From Candidatus Hydrogenedens terephthalaticus JGI OTU-1 (GTDB lineage Bacteria; Hydrogenedentota; Hydrogenedentia; Hydrogenedentales; Hydrogenedentaceae), in assembly GCA_000493945.1 (NCBI GenBank), contig AWNW01000013.1:4177-68176 (forward strand): a DNA stretch of 64,000 nucleotides. Reading direction: 5' to 3'. Below are positions 1-8,968 of this stretch, piece by piece. The notes under the pieces are model-generated. The model was not told where the DNA came from and searched no databases. It was given only the letters and a program-made list of their open reading frames with translations. Every line of letters starts with the position of its first letter. The stretch's first letter is position 1. The position numbers and the translations under genes are program-made.

Positions 1-2
1 TC

Positions 3-512
3 GGTCCTGATGGCGACGCGGATGGAGATGGCTGGACAAACAAACAGGAGTATGAATACTTCGTCCATTCCGACATGAGTTATGAGGAGAAAAAACAAGC
101 GTATATTAATTCTGCGTTAAATCCTGATGTATATCCCGGTTCGGATTGTGAGGAATGTCATACTTCTTCTACATTAGGTGGAATTTTTAAGGTAGGTTCC
201 GATATTTGCTTGCGTGTTCCGGACCCTGTGGCTACAAATTCTTCATTTAACTGGTCAAAATTAAACGGTAGTTTAGAAGGAAGAGGATTAAATACCCATT
301 GTCGTTCCCTCTGGATTCCTAATGCACAGATAGAGGATACAGGAATATATATATGTGAGTATGATAATGGGCAGAAGACAAATACCACTTACGAATTTCA
401 TGTTATCGTTTCGGATGAAGTTCCTATCAGTTCGGTATTAACACTTATACTATTTGTAGGCACTATAACTTTGTGTTCCGTTTTAATTATTAGAAAACAA
501 TATGTAAGATAA
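3..512 (+). CDS. Secreted/anchored Ig-like protein, 3' end only
   Basis: The frame is open from the left window edge, so this is the C-terminal part of a longer gene; the internal ATG at 75 is not a start. The visible part opens with an Asp/Gly-rich calcium loop of the thrombospondin-3/dockerin kind (GPDGDADGDGW), then a CEEC motif. An Ig-like fold is suggested by a Cys in the first half and the DTGIYIC pattern (D-x-G-x-Y-x-C) near the end. The last ~30 residues are one hydrophobic helix followed by RKQYVR, which looks like a C-terminal membrane anchor or sorting tail. The specific role is unknown. A strong terminator follows. Confidence 0.7.
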   Translation, partial: GPDGDADGDGWTNKQEYEYFVHSDMSYEEKKQAYINSALNPDVYPGSDCEECHTSSTLGGIFKVGSDICLRVPDPVATNSSFNWSKLNGSLEGRGLNTHCRSLWIPNAQIEDTGIYICEYDNGQKTNTTYEFHVIVSDEVPISSVLTLILFVGTITLCSVLIIRKQYVR

Positions 513-530
513 AAAATCAGTAAGACATAA

Positions 531-568
531 CCCCTTAAACATATTTTGTGTTTAAGGGGTTTTTATTT
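531..568 (+). terminator. Rho-independent terminator
   Basis: An 11-bp perfect stem (CCCCTTAAACA at 531-541 with TGTTTAAGGGG at 549-559) has a 7-nt loop and is followed by TTTTTATTT. It ends the Ig-like gene. The T-run lies only on the plus-strand side, so it mainly serves the rightward gene, although a convergent gene begins its stop here. Confidence 0.85.
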
Positions 569-1484
569 AATCTGCAATTCTCGATAATCCATACAATTTT
601 GCGTAATGAATAGCCTCTTCAATTTCCCCCCGCATAGGTCTTCGTGAAATTTTTGAATAACATGGATTATACAGAACTTTATAAGTAGGTCGGTACTGCT
701 CCATGATGTTGATATAGGTATTTTTTGAAATCTCTTTTGCTAACCATTTTAATATTTCTTTTGTTTCATGAATTAATCCAGGCATCACAAGATGCCTTAC
801 TAACAATCCTCGTTGAGCAATACCATCAGAACTTATTACTAAATCTCCTACCTGACGATGCATCTCTTTTATAGACTCTTTTACTATATTCGGATAATTT
901 TTAGCATTAGAATATTTGCATGCCGTTTCTTCTTCCCAATATTTTATATCGGGCATGTAAATGTCAATCCAGTTTCCAAGTATTTTTAATGAATCAATAC
1001 TATCATAAGAATTTGTGTTGTAAACGATAGGAAGTTGTAATCCACCTTGTTTTGCGATAATTAGTGATTCGATAATTTGAGGGATTACATGGGAAGGCGA
1101 AACAAGATTGATATTATGACACCCCAAAGACTGTAAGTTTAACATCATTTCTGCAATAATTTCTGCGGAACATTCAGGACCTGATGGATATTGACTTATT
1201 TCATAATTCTGACAAAATACACAATTCAAATTGCACCCACTAAAAAATATCGTGCCCGAACCGTGCCATCCTACCAGACAGGATTCTTCTCCAAAATGTG
1301 GAAAGGCACTTGAAACCCTTGCATAGCGACCTATCTTACAATGACCTATTTCATTTTCTAATCTATTAACACCACACTTCCGTGGACATGCACAACAATT
1401 TTGTAGTGTTTTACTTACCCATTCAAGATATTTTTTTTCCTTATCTTTATCAATACCTAAATATACAGGTTTCTTATCTATCAT
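567..1484 (-). CDS. Radical SAM protein, PflX / pyruvate-formate-lyase-activase-like
   Basis: The 305-residue protein matches the PflX-type (COG1313) radical SAM family, relatives of pyruvate formate-lyase activating enzyme. The radical-SAM cluster motif GCNLNCVFCQNYEIS (C-x3-C-x2-C) sits near residue 85. An N-terminal Cys cluster (CCACPRKCG then GHCK) suggests a second metal site and is characteristic of this group. The family uses an Fe-S cluster and SAM to make a 5'-deoxyadenosyl radical; the substrate is unknown. No formate lyase is adjacent, so the context gives no target. It is transcribed alone, convergent with the previous gene. The ATG start has no strong ribosome-binding site. Confidence 0.85.
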   Translation of the reverse strand: MIDKKPVYLGIDKDKEKKYLEWVSKTLQNCCACPRKCGVNRLENEIGHCKIGRYARVSSAFPHFGEESCLVGWHGSGTIFFSGCNLNCVFCQNYEISQYPSGPECSAEIIAEMMLNLQSLGCHNINLVSPSHVIPQIIESLIIAKQGGLQLPIVYNTNSYDSIDSLKILGNWIDIYMPDIKYWEEETACKYSNAKNYPNIVKESIKEMHRQVGDLVISSDGIAQRGLLVRHLVMPGLIHETKEILKWLAKEISKNTYINIMEQYRPTYKVLYNPCYSKISRRPMRGEIEEAIHYAKLYGLSRIAD

Positions 1485-1732
1485 TTGTAAGATTTCAAAA
1501 AAATTTATTCTAATTAAATTACAAAATATATCATTACCTCATTTATTCAAAAATTTTATTTGTTAATAATATAATAAATAAAATTTTCTTTTGTAAAGAT
1601 GATTAAGATATACCTTATTGATATATCACATTTTACAAATGATTTGAAATTTGACTTTTTAATATTATTTCGTCATTATAATTATATGTTTAATGTTTAA
1701 TAGTATCATTTTTAAAATTAATAAACTAACGA
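1485..1732. other. AT-rich divergent intergenic region
   Basis: This spacer separates the leftward radical SAM gene from the rightward pilin gene. It has a 12-bp A/T-only inverted repeat (1550-1561 with 1576-1587), too low in complexity to interpret. A candidate pilin promoter is TTGACT at 1651 with TATAAT at 1677, but the 20-nt spacer is longer than ideal. No gene is seen. Confidence 0.4.
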
Positions 1733-1745
1733 TAGGAGGTTTTGT

Positions 1746-2726
1746 ATGAAGAAATTTAAGAAAGGTTTTACGCTAATCGAACTGTTAGTCGTTATTGCTA
1801 TTATCGGAATTCTTGCTGCCATTTTATTGCCTGCATTAGCAAGGGCTCGTGAAGCGGCAAGAAGGTCAAGTTGCCAGAACAATTTAAAACAATGGGGATT
1901 GGTGTTCAAGATGTATTGTGGTGAAGCAAAGGGCGAAAGATTCCCAAGAATTCTCGTAAGAGAAGGCTCACAACCCATATACAGAGATTGTGATATTGCC
2001 AATCCTCCATATACTACTTTTACAAGGTCTGTATTCCTTGCTATGGGTCCTGATTTAACAACTTTGTATCCTGAATACCTAACGGACCCTGCGATAATTT
2101 TCTGCCCATCCGATGCACAAAGTAATATAAAAGATGTTACCAACGATGCTACAGGTGAGAATACAGCGGGTTGGTTATGCACTAATGAACATTATGGTGC
2201 AGCTGCAATAGATGAAAGTTATGTGTATATAGGTTGGGTTTTAGACCGAGCCAAAACTACAGATAACCCTATGACATTACCAGCGGTTCCTCCCCTTATT
2301 AACCAGCCTGTGACAGGACCCGGACAAGTTGTTGAACTTGCTTTAAATACACTCGTTCCTGTTTTTGCTAATCCATCACAATGGCCCAATCTCGTTGATA
2401 AAGATGTAGCAGTATCAGCAGGTAATGGCAATGGAGGTGGCAATACAGTATACCGATTAAGAGAAGGAATTGAAAGATTTTTAATCACTGATATTAATAA
2501 TCCAGCATCTTCTGCTCAAGCACAGAGTTCTGTGTGGATTATGCTCGACCATGTTTCAAGCAAACCTGAAGGGTTTAATCATATTCCCGGTGGCTCTAAT
2601 GTGCTTTATATGGATGGGCATGTAGAATTCATTCGTTATGTTGCTGAAGACCCATTAAATCCAACAGGAGCCGGGACACCTCCTGTAAATGCAGGTATGG
2701 CTGAAGTTATTGGTATGTTTATTTAG
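1746..2726 (+). CDS. DUF1559-like type II/IV prepilin-like protein
   Basis: The protein has a class III signal: a short basic leader, then G-FTLIELLVVIAIIGIL, cleaved by prepilin peptidase after the Gly with Glu at +5 of the mature protein. The helix is followed by LPALARAREAARRSSCQNNLKQ, the pattern of the large DUF1559/H-x9-DG pilin-like families of Planctomycetes, Lentisphaerae and relatives. Near the C-terminus is FNHIPGGSNVLYMDGHVEF, an H-x10-DG version of the usual H-x9-DG motif. The protein is probably a secreted pseudopilin-like surface protein; its exact task is unknown. The start is fixed by a strong AGGAGG six bases upstream. It is monocistronic with a terminator at 2814. Confidence 0.9.
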   Translation: MKKFKKGFTLIELLVVIAIIGILAAILLPALARAREAARRSSCQNNLKQWGLVFKMYCGEAKGERFPRILVREGSQPIYRDCDIANPPYTTFTRSVFLAMGPDLTTLYPEYLTDPAIIFCPSDAQSNIKDVTNDATGENTAGWLCTNEHYGAAAIDESYVYIGWVLDRAKTTDNPMTLPAVPPLINQPVTGPGQVVELALNTLVPVFANPSQWPNLVDKDVAVSAGNGNGGGNTVYRLREGIERFLITDINNPASSAQAQSSVWIMLDHVSSKPEGFNHIPGGSNVLYMDGHVEFIRYVAEDPLNPTGAGTPPVNAGMAEVIGMFI

Positions 2727-2813
2727 TAATTATATTCGTAATTTACATTATATTGTATAAACAATGAATATAAAAAGAAAGAGGTAAAACTCTTGTAATA
2801 TTACTGTTGTAAT

Positions 2814-2850
2814 AAAGGTAGGGACGATAAATTTTTCGTCCCTACCTTTT
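2814..2850 (+). terminator. Rho-independent terminator after the pilin gene
   Basis: A 14-bp perfect stem (AAAGGTAGGGACGA at 2814-2827 with its complement at 2836-2849) has an 8-nt A/T loop and runs into TTTT. It lies 88 bases beyond the pilin stop. The rest of the gap to 2973 shows no gene. Confidence 0.8.
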
Positions 2851-2973
2851 CTATCTGAATTGCGTTATTCCCGGCTATAGCGACAGATTTAACCTGTAAA
2901 TTGCCTTCACAATATAACGAATGATAAAACTACAAAGGTATGCAGTATAAACCAACTCAAAAAGGAGATTTCT

Positions 2974-4356
2974 TTACTGAAGTAATTTCCCTTGATATTC
3001 ACCTGTTAGAGTCTTTAAGAACTTTGTGATTTTTTCTTCTTCTGTTTTGGGTATTTGTTTACCTACTTGATACTTCAACATAATATTTACTACCTCCTGC
3101 AAGTCATCTGTAGAACCATCATGTAGATAGGGTTGTGTAACTGCAATATTGCGAAGCAAGGGGACTTTGAATTTATGTTTATCTTCTTCGTTTTTCGTTA
3201 CATTGTATCTTCCCAAATCGGCTTCTTTTATTTCTTCACCACGGTCTTTAAAGTAATCTGCTTTTAAGCCCATCTTCTCATAAGATTGACCGCCCATAGC
3301 CTTGCCTACATGACAGGTAGCACATCTGTATTTTTTGAAGAGAGCATATCCTTCTTTTTCCTCAGCGTTAAGTGCATCTGCCTTACCTAATAAAAATTGG
3401 TCAAATCGTGAATTGGGAGTAATAAGGGTCTTTTCAAACTCTGCTATAGCATTTGTAAAATTCTCCTTGTTATATCCAGAGGGATATACTTCAAGGAAAG
3501 ATTTTGTAAATTCTTCATCCTGATTTAGTTTTGATGTTACTTCTTCCCAGTTAGAAGCCATTTCTATTGGATTGTTCACAGGACCGTCTGCCTGCTCTTG
3601 TAAATCTTTGGCACGACCATCCCAGAACTGAACAAAGTTAAACAATGCATTATAAACTGTGGGGGCATTTATAGGACCGATAGCACCCCCTACACCTTCA
3701 GAAAATTTCTTGCGGTCAACACCGCCAGTTCCTAAATCATGACATCCTGCACAAGCAAGGCTATTATCCTTGGATAATCTTTTATCGTGATATAGTTTAT
3801 CCCCTAATGCTACTTTCTTCTCGTCTACATTTACTTTTTGTGGTAAAGGTTGAACAACTTCTTCTTTTAATTTTTCTGGAATACCCTCAGTGGCATAGTG
3901 TTTGGCTCGTGTAGATTTTACCCATGTTAAGATTAAATTTTGTTCTTCTTTTGATAACATACTATCCCAATGTAAGGCAATATACCGCAAGGGTGGCATC
4001 TCATTCATTAATGTTGTATGTTCAATTTTTGCTAATGCCACTTCTGTAGGTGGTTTGTTTTCCCCGGGAAACAATTCCTTTACCATATTCATATAAAACA
4101 AACCTAATTTAATATCTGCCTCTATAATTCCTTTGGCTATAGGAAAGTTTGCATAGAAAGGAAGTTTATATTCTTTCGTATGACAATTCACACATTTTTT
4201 TTCCAATATGGGTAATACTTTTGCAAATGCTGGTTCATCTACTTTTTGATTTGTAATAGTAGTACCGACGGGTGGACCTACAATAAGGTTTAATATAGGA
4301 AAGGCTAATGCTAAAAGGATACCAATAACAAGCAAAATGACTACATACTTTTTCAT
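2974..4356 (-). CDS. Tri-haem cytochrome c peroxidase
   Basis: This is a membrane-anchored periplasmic di-haem peroxidase (CcpA/MauG class) with an additional N-terminal haem domain. A hydrophobic signal-anchor occupies residues 3-27. Three CxxCH haem sites are visible: CVNCH at 55-59 in an N-terminal haem-binding domain, CAGCH at 202-206 and CATCH at 345-349 in the peroxidase half. The FWDGRAKDL and PYLHDGS segments are typical of the family. It would reduce hydrogen peroxide with electrons from the quinol or cytochrome pool. A GTG at 4362 would also open the frame, but the AAGGAG at 4364-4369 lies 7 nt from the ATG at 4356, so that start is chosen. The three-haem architecture recalls E. coli YhjA. 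Confidence 0.9.
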   Translation of the reverse strand: MKKYVVILLVIGILLALAFPILNLIVGPPVGTTITNQKVDEPAFAKVLPILEKKCVNCHTKEYKLPFYANFPIAKGIIEADIKLGLFYMNMVKELFPGENKPPTEVALAKIEHTTLMNEMPPLRYIALHWDSMLSKEEQNLILTWVKSTRAKHYATEGIPEKLKEEVVQPLPQKVNVDEKKVALGDKLYHDKRLSKDNSLACAGCHDLGTGGVDRKKFSEGVGGAIGPINAPTVYNALFNFVQFWDGRAKDLQEQADGPVNNPIEMASNWEEVTSKLNQDEEFTKSFLEVYPSGYNKENFTNAIAEFEKTLITPNSRFDQFLLGKADALNAEEKEGYALFKKYRCATCHVGKAMGGQSYEKMGLKADYFKDRGEEIKEADLGRYNVTKNEEDKHKFKVPLLRNIAVTQPYLHDGSTDDLQEVVNIMLKYQVGKQIPKTEEEKITKFLKTLTGEYQGKLLQ

Positions 4357-4480
4357 ACACACACTCCTTATTCAAATCTGTTACAAACTTCTCCCCAACC
4401 CTAATCCTTGAAATTAGTATAATATATTCAGTATGTTTTTTCAACTATCATGTAATATATAACTAAAATAAAAAAAGACC

Positions 4481-5395
4481 ATGCTAAAAAATACATATAA
4501 AAATTTTAAAGACACTAATTCATATCATTTAATAGATTCCGGTGACCGACTCAAGTTAGAACAAATAGGTCCTTATAAAATTATTCGTCCTGCACCTGAA
4601 GCATGTTATCCTAAAACTCTCCCGGATTTATGGGAAAAGGAAATAGATGCTATATATATTCGTTCAGATGAAGGTGGTGGGCATTGGGAATATCTGACCC
4701 TTATACCTCAACAATTTCCTATCTCTATACAAGATTTTAATGTATATGCAAAGATAACAAGTTTTGGACATATTGGTTTTTTTCCGGAACATCTTAATTT
4801 ATGGAATTTTTTGCTGAACCTCCGAATAAAAAATACAGATACTGTCAATGTTTTAAATCTCTTTGCATATACAGGTCTCTCTACAGTAGCATGCGTTAAA
4901 AAGGGCTTTCATGTATGTCATGTGGATTCTTCAAAAGGGATGGTTGAATTGGCAAAGATGAATATAATACTAAACAATTTAAATGAGAACTCTGTGAGAT
5001 GGATGGTAGAAGATGTAAAAAAATTTGTTAGTAGAGAAATTAAAAGAGGTAAAACTTATAATGGGTTTATTCTTGACCCTCCATCTTTTGGAAGAGGACC
5101 TAAAAATGAAATCTGGAAATTAGAACAGCATATATCCGGTTTATTAGATGATTTAATGATGCTCTGTAAGGGTTCCCCTTTATTTATTTTTCTTACATGC
5201 TATTCTTCCGACTTTACACCTATTATTCTGGAAAGAATATTAAGGACATATATAAAGAAAGACGGTATTTTTTTATCAGGAGAATTGACAATAAAAGAAG
5301 TTTCGGGACATCTCTTTTCATCTGGGGGAGCATGTTGTATTTACATCCAAAATGAACTTTATCCTGACAATGTCCCAATTTTTCGACATTATTAA
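4481..5395 (+). CDS. RlmI-like SAM-dependent methyltransferase
   Basis: This is a class I methyltransferase of the RlmI/RlmL-C type, which methylates cytosine or guanine in 23S rRNA. Visible motifs are the SAM-binding NLFAYTGLSTVACVKKG (around residue 125), an acidic HVDSSKG and the catalytic-loop motif DPPSFGRGP. The N-terminal PUA domain of RlmI is absent; the first ~110 residues instead resemble the EEHLN-containing RNA-binding region (here FFPEHLNLW). Substrate and position are not determinable. The ribosome-binding site is weak. The gene is followed at 8 bp by a hairpin shared with the convergent gene. Confidence 0.8.
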   Translation: MLKNTYKNFKDTNSYHLIDSGDRLKLEQIGPYKIIRPAPEACYPKTLPDLWEKEIDAIYIRSDEGGGHWEYLTLIPQQFPISIQDFNVYAKITSFGHIGFFPEHLNLWNFLLNLRIKNTDTVNVLNLFAYTGLSTVACVKKGFHVCHVDSSKGMVELAKMNIILNNLNENSVRWMVEDVKKFVSREIKRGKTYNGFILDPPSFGRGPKNEIWKLEQHISGLLDDLMMLCKGSPLFIFLTCYSSDFTPIILERILRTYIKKDGIFLSGELTIKEVSGHLFSSGGACCIYIQNELYPDNVPIFRHY

Positions 5396-5430
5396 TAAAA
5401 AAGGGAGATAAGAAATTAATCTTATCTCCC
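5394..5430 (-). terminator. Terminator between convergent genes
   Basis: A perfect 10-bp stem (GGGAGATAAG at 5403-5412 with CTTATCTCCC at 5421-5430) is flanked on the left by AATAAAAAA. Read leftward this gives a hairpin followed by TTTTTTATT, an ideal terminator for the EF-hand protein. Rightward it has only a scattered T-tract. Confidence 0.8.
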
Positions 5431-5452
5431 AATCTATGTATTATTTTAATGT

Positions 5453-8242
5453 TTAGTTCAGAAGCGGAGCGAAACCATCCTCTGTTCCTTCTTGGAGGAT
5501 ATATCCTTTGCCAGGTGCATTGTATAATTGGATTAATCGGAGCAATTCAGATAGATCTATCTTCCAATCCTGAATTCTATAATCACATGCATGAGGCATA
5601 CAACTTCTATGCTTACCTTCGCCAGGTCCATACCCATCTTCGGAGGTATCGTCACAGCCATATCCACCGTAATTAAACATCTGGATTACTCTTAACATTT
5701 CAGTAAGAGATATCGCCCAGTCGCGATTGGAATCAGCGGAGTGTGACCTGTCAGGAGACCAGCCCTTTAACAGAACTGTATCAACAACAGGAGACGATAG
5801 TTCTTCACTATTAACGGTCCTGTAAAGTACATATCCACTAAGCACTGCCTGTCCATCAGCATCGTTAGGAATCGCTACATTATAAACGACTTTAACTGGG
5901 AAAGGTGGAATATCCATCCATGCAAATTCTAATGTTCCTGTTGCTCCATTAGAAGGAACAACAACCGCGTTACTTGATTCCACAACAGATTGTAATACCC
6001 ACCCTGTCGGGAGTGTTTCTTTCAAGCCTAATGCAGAAACATTTAGACGAATAGGATTTCTAATAGTTAAAATAACTGTCAATGTTTGTCCAGGCCAATA
6101 TCTGCGATTTCCTGAAACTGCTCGCTCTAAAATCAAAGATGTAGGTGGCTCATTACCACCGGGTCCAGGTCCACCTGTTTCATTTGATTGTGCATTACAT
6201 TTTTCAACAATGGCTTGCAATTCTTCCAGAGTAATTACACCATTGTTATCAAGATCGAGCATACTTACAATACGAGACAACCATGTTTGGTCTATTGGCA
6301 TCATATAAACAGAAGCAATAGATGTAATTATCTCATTAATATCAATCACACCATCTTTATTCTGGTCTATAGTATTGAACATCTGAATCGCATAAGGAGC
6401 CAGAGCACACGGATTCCAGATGTCCGGGAATATTATAATTTCTCCCTCTGGAGAAGGTTCTCCCTCTGGAGGCTCTCCGGAACAAGTATTCAATATAACT
6501 TTTAATTCATCTTTGATAATTTTTCCATCTGCATTCAAGTCTAATAAGATAAATATCTCTCTTATGATGCTCGGGTCAATAGGGAATGGTGGTGGATAAA
6601 TCATAGTGGTGTTGCCTCCCAATATCACCGGGATAGAAAGCACCTCTTCCAAAGTAATACCACCATCTTTATTGGTATCTAACATATCGAAGTATTGCAA
6701 AACTAACGGCGCAATAATACATGGGTCTGTGGGAAGTGGAACTTCACCTTCCCAGGACGGGTCGCCTTCAATAGTAATCTCACAGTTTGCTAATATAGTT
6801 TGGATTTCTTCCTGAGTTACGGCTCCATCCGCATCAATATCAAACATCATTAAAATCTCGTTCACGGTGTCCTCATTAATAGGAACGGGAATTTCTATAG
6901 GCAAAATTATCTCGTAATTTAGGTCATCTGCACTTAACTTTCCATCTTGATTACGATCAAGGAAGTTAAAGTAGTCTAATAATATTGGACCTATCAGACA
7001 AGGATCATCTGGAATGGGTATTTCGCCTTCAAATGGCAATTCGCCTTCCCAATCAATAGGCGGGAATGTTAATAAATATTCTAAATCGTTGCAATCAATT
7101 ACATCATTACCATTAAAGTCAACCATGGCGAATTGTTCTGCAGTTACATACTCCGATACTTCTTCATAGGCTATTAAACCGTCCTTATTTGTATCTATCA
7201 AAGTCAATAGATTATCTGGGTCTATTCCTAACTGTGGACCCAGAATTCGTAACAAAATATCTAACTCACTTATATCCACACCTCCATCTCTGTTGGAGTC
7301 AATGAGTAGGAAAACTAAATCCAAATTGAGATTATACTGCGATAGTAAATTGTCAATATCGGCATAAATTGCCCGAACTTCATCTTTACTTAGTTTTCCA
7401 TTACCGTCTGAATCTACCAATGGAAGTAGTATTTCTAAAAGCAATGTTGCAGGTATTGCAGGAAGTGGACACATTTCATCTTCGCCTTCGCCACCGCAAA
7501 TAACTTTCCATGCTTTTAGTTCTTCTTTTGTAACTCTACCATTTCCATCTAAATCAAACGCGTCAAATAAAACATCAAAATCAACAATGGGCGGATAAAT
7601 CAAAATAATAGGGAAATTTAACTCATCTCTTGTAAGAACACCATCTTGATTCTGGTCGAGATTTGCAAATTCTTCTAAAGCCATATCTACCCAATCGCAT
7701 GGGTCTGTGACAGGAATCGGAGGCTCACCTTCTATAATGATTTCCCCTTCTTCACCAGGGTCGCCTTCAACACCTGGCTCACCTTCTATTGGTGGCAATT
7801 CACCAATATCACCACAGTCTATAACACCATTTTTGTTTCTATCCAGCAATTGAAATTGTTGTTGACTTACATATCCAGATACCTCTTGAAATTCAATCAG
7901 TTGATTTCCATTGGTATCTACTATGGATAAAAGCCCACCGGGCAAATATAGTTGCAGCAAAGCAAGGATAGGCTGAAACTCTACACGGTCAATCTTTCCA
8001 TCTTTATTTGTATCTAACATATTAAAATACTGATCGGGGACTGTATAAATTGCAGACAATTCTGTCTTTGATAATCCTCCATCCTTATTCGTGTCAAACA
8101 TGGGCCATAACAAATCCAACAATGCGTTATTGTCGGATGGCAAGGGACATGGTTCCACTGCCCTACCTATACATGGGGTAAATACTATTGTCATAGTTAA
8201 TAGTATCACCCACAATATACTTTTTTGAGTTGTTCTAATCAT
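5453..8242 (-). CDS. Large secreted EF-hand / dockerin-repeat protein
   Basis: The 929-residue exported protein has a signal peptide (basic start, hydrophobic stretch, GRAVEP). I count 16 EF-hand-like calcium loops of the D-x-[DN]-x-[DN]-G-x-[IL]-x-x-x-E type, for example DTNKDGGLSKTE, DLDGNGRVTKEE and DQNKDGVIDINE. They form blocks separated by acidic Pro/Gly linkers (EGEPGVEGDPGEEGE, FEGEIPIPDDPC, WEGEVPLPTDPC, SPEGEIIIFPD) that each end in a Cys. After residue ~700 comes a beta-rich DUF11-like domain, then a pair of dockerin-like repeats (ADSNRDWAISLTEMLRVIQ and QDWKIDLSELLRLIQ) joined by a Cys-rich segment. It probably binds much calcium at the cell surface or in a matrix; the partner is unknown. 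AAGGAG precedes the ATG. Confidence 0.85.
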   Translation of the reverse strand: MIRTTQKSILWVILLTMTIVFTPCIGRAVEPCPLPSDNNALLDLLWPMFDTNKDGGLSKTELSAIYTVPDQYFNMLDTNKDGKIDRVEFQPILALLQLYLPGGLLSIVDTNGNQLIEFQEVSGYVSQQQFQLLDRNKNGVIDCGDIGELPPIEGEPGVEGDPGEEGEIIIEGEPPIPVTDPCDWVDMALEEFANLDQNQDGVLTRDELNFPIILIYPPIVDFDVLFDAFDLDGNGRVTKEELKAWKVICGGEGEDEMCPLPAIPATLLLEILLPLVDSDGNGKLSKDEVRAIYADIDNLLSQYNLNLDLVFLLIDSNRDGGVDISELDILLRILGPQLGIDPDNLLTLIDTNKDGLIAYEEVSEYVTAEQFAMVDFNGNDVIDCNDLEYLLTFPPIDWEGELPFEGEIPIPDDPCLIGPILLDYFNFLDRNQDGKLSADDLNYEIILPIEIPVPINEDTVNEILMMFDIDADGAVTQEEIQTILANCEITIEGDPSWEGEVPLPTDPCIIAPLVLQYFDMLDTNKDGGITLEEVLSIPVILGGNTTMIYPPPFPIDPSIIREIFILLDLNADGKIIKDELKVILNTCSGEPPEGEPSPEGEIIIFPDIWNPCALAPYAIQMFNTIDQNKDGVIDINEIITSIASVYMMPIDQTWLSRIVSMLDLDNNGVITLEELQAIVEKCNAQSNETGGPGPGGNEPPTSLILERAVSGNRRYWPGQTLTVILTIRNPIRLNVSALGLKETLPTGWVLQSVVESSNAVVVPSNGATGTLEFAWMDIPPFPVKVVYNVAIPNDADGQAVLSGYVLYRTVNSEELSSPVVDTVLLKGWSPDRSHSADSNRDWAISLTEMLRVIQMFNYGGYGCDDTSEDGYGPGEGKHRSCMPHACDYRIQDWKIDLSELLRLIQLYNAPGKGYILQEGTEDGFAPLLN

Positions 8243-8317
8243 ATTTCGTTCTCCTTATGATTTATTATCTTTTTTTAATTATTTCCTGATTTTAGACTAA
8301 AAAATTATCAAAATATT

Positions 8318-8824
8318 TTAAATATTGGGAGGAGATTTTGCACTGATATGATAAGCGAGATATTTTTCCCCATAAAGTTTCATAGAAGCAATATTTTCAA
8401 TACCCTCTCTTTTTTGTGCAAATCTTTTTGATAAATCAGCAAGTTTTTTGTTTTCATATATTGAAGTGAAATTAGCAAATGAATTATATGTCCATGTCTT
8501 TTTAAATTGCTGCTGATTATAATTTGTTTTAGGAATATTACTAAATATTTCTGTTCTTAATTTTACAGTTGTTTGTTTCTTCCCCATATTTTTCATGAGA
8601 ATTTGCAAATCCTGTACATCAATCTTCCCGTCATTGTTTATATCTGGAAGAACATCTATATTATTTGAAACAATGGCTGATACTAACTGCTGGACATCAC
8701 ACACATCAATAATTCCATCTTTATTTATATCCATATTCTTTTGATATAAAGGACAAAAACCCCCTATCATTACCCCGGTAACTAATAATAAAGATAGACA
8801 ATTTTTTAATACACTCTTTTTCAT
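8318..8824 (-). CDS. Small secreted dockerin-repeat protein
   Basis: The true start is taken as the ATG at 8824, giving 168 residues, because it begins a typical signal peptide (MKKSVLKNCLSLLLVTGVMIGG) with AGGAA just upstream. The frame stays open 144 nt further upstream, but that part is not signal-like. Mature residues ~33-82 hold two calcium loops, DINKDGIIDVCDVQQLV and DINNDGKIDVQDLQILM, forming one type-I-dockerin-like module. The C-terminal ~85 residues are unrecognised. It lies directly upstream of, and on the same strand as, the large EF-hand protein, suggesting a shared extracellular role. Confidence 0.75.
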   Translation of the reverse strand: MKKSVLKNCLSLLLVTGVMIGGFCPLYQKNMDINKDGIIDVCDVQQLVSAIVSNNIDVLPDINNDGKIDVQDLQILMKNMGKKQTTVKLRTEIFSNIPKTNYNQQQFKKTWTYNSFANFTSIYENKKLADLSKRFAQKREGIENIASMKLYGEKYLAYHISAKSPPNI

Positions 8825-8968
8825 AATATTCCTATATACAATATTACCATACTTGTTTAAAAAAGTCAAGTTTTTGGATAAAAAAATTATGAAATTAAAA
8901 TTTAAAACATTTATAATTTTATATCTTTTTTTACACAAACAATTTAAACTTAAAAGAAAGGTGGACAC

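Noticed and set aside
1550..1587. 12-bp A/T inverted repeat before the pilin gene
   Set aside because: A/T-only, expected by chance in such AT-rich sequence.
8825..8968. N-terminal extension of the small dockerin protein
   Set aside because: The upstream 48 residues are low-complexity and would hide the signal peptide that begins at 8824.
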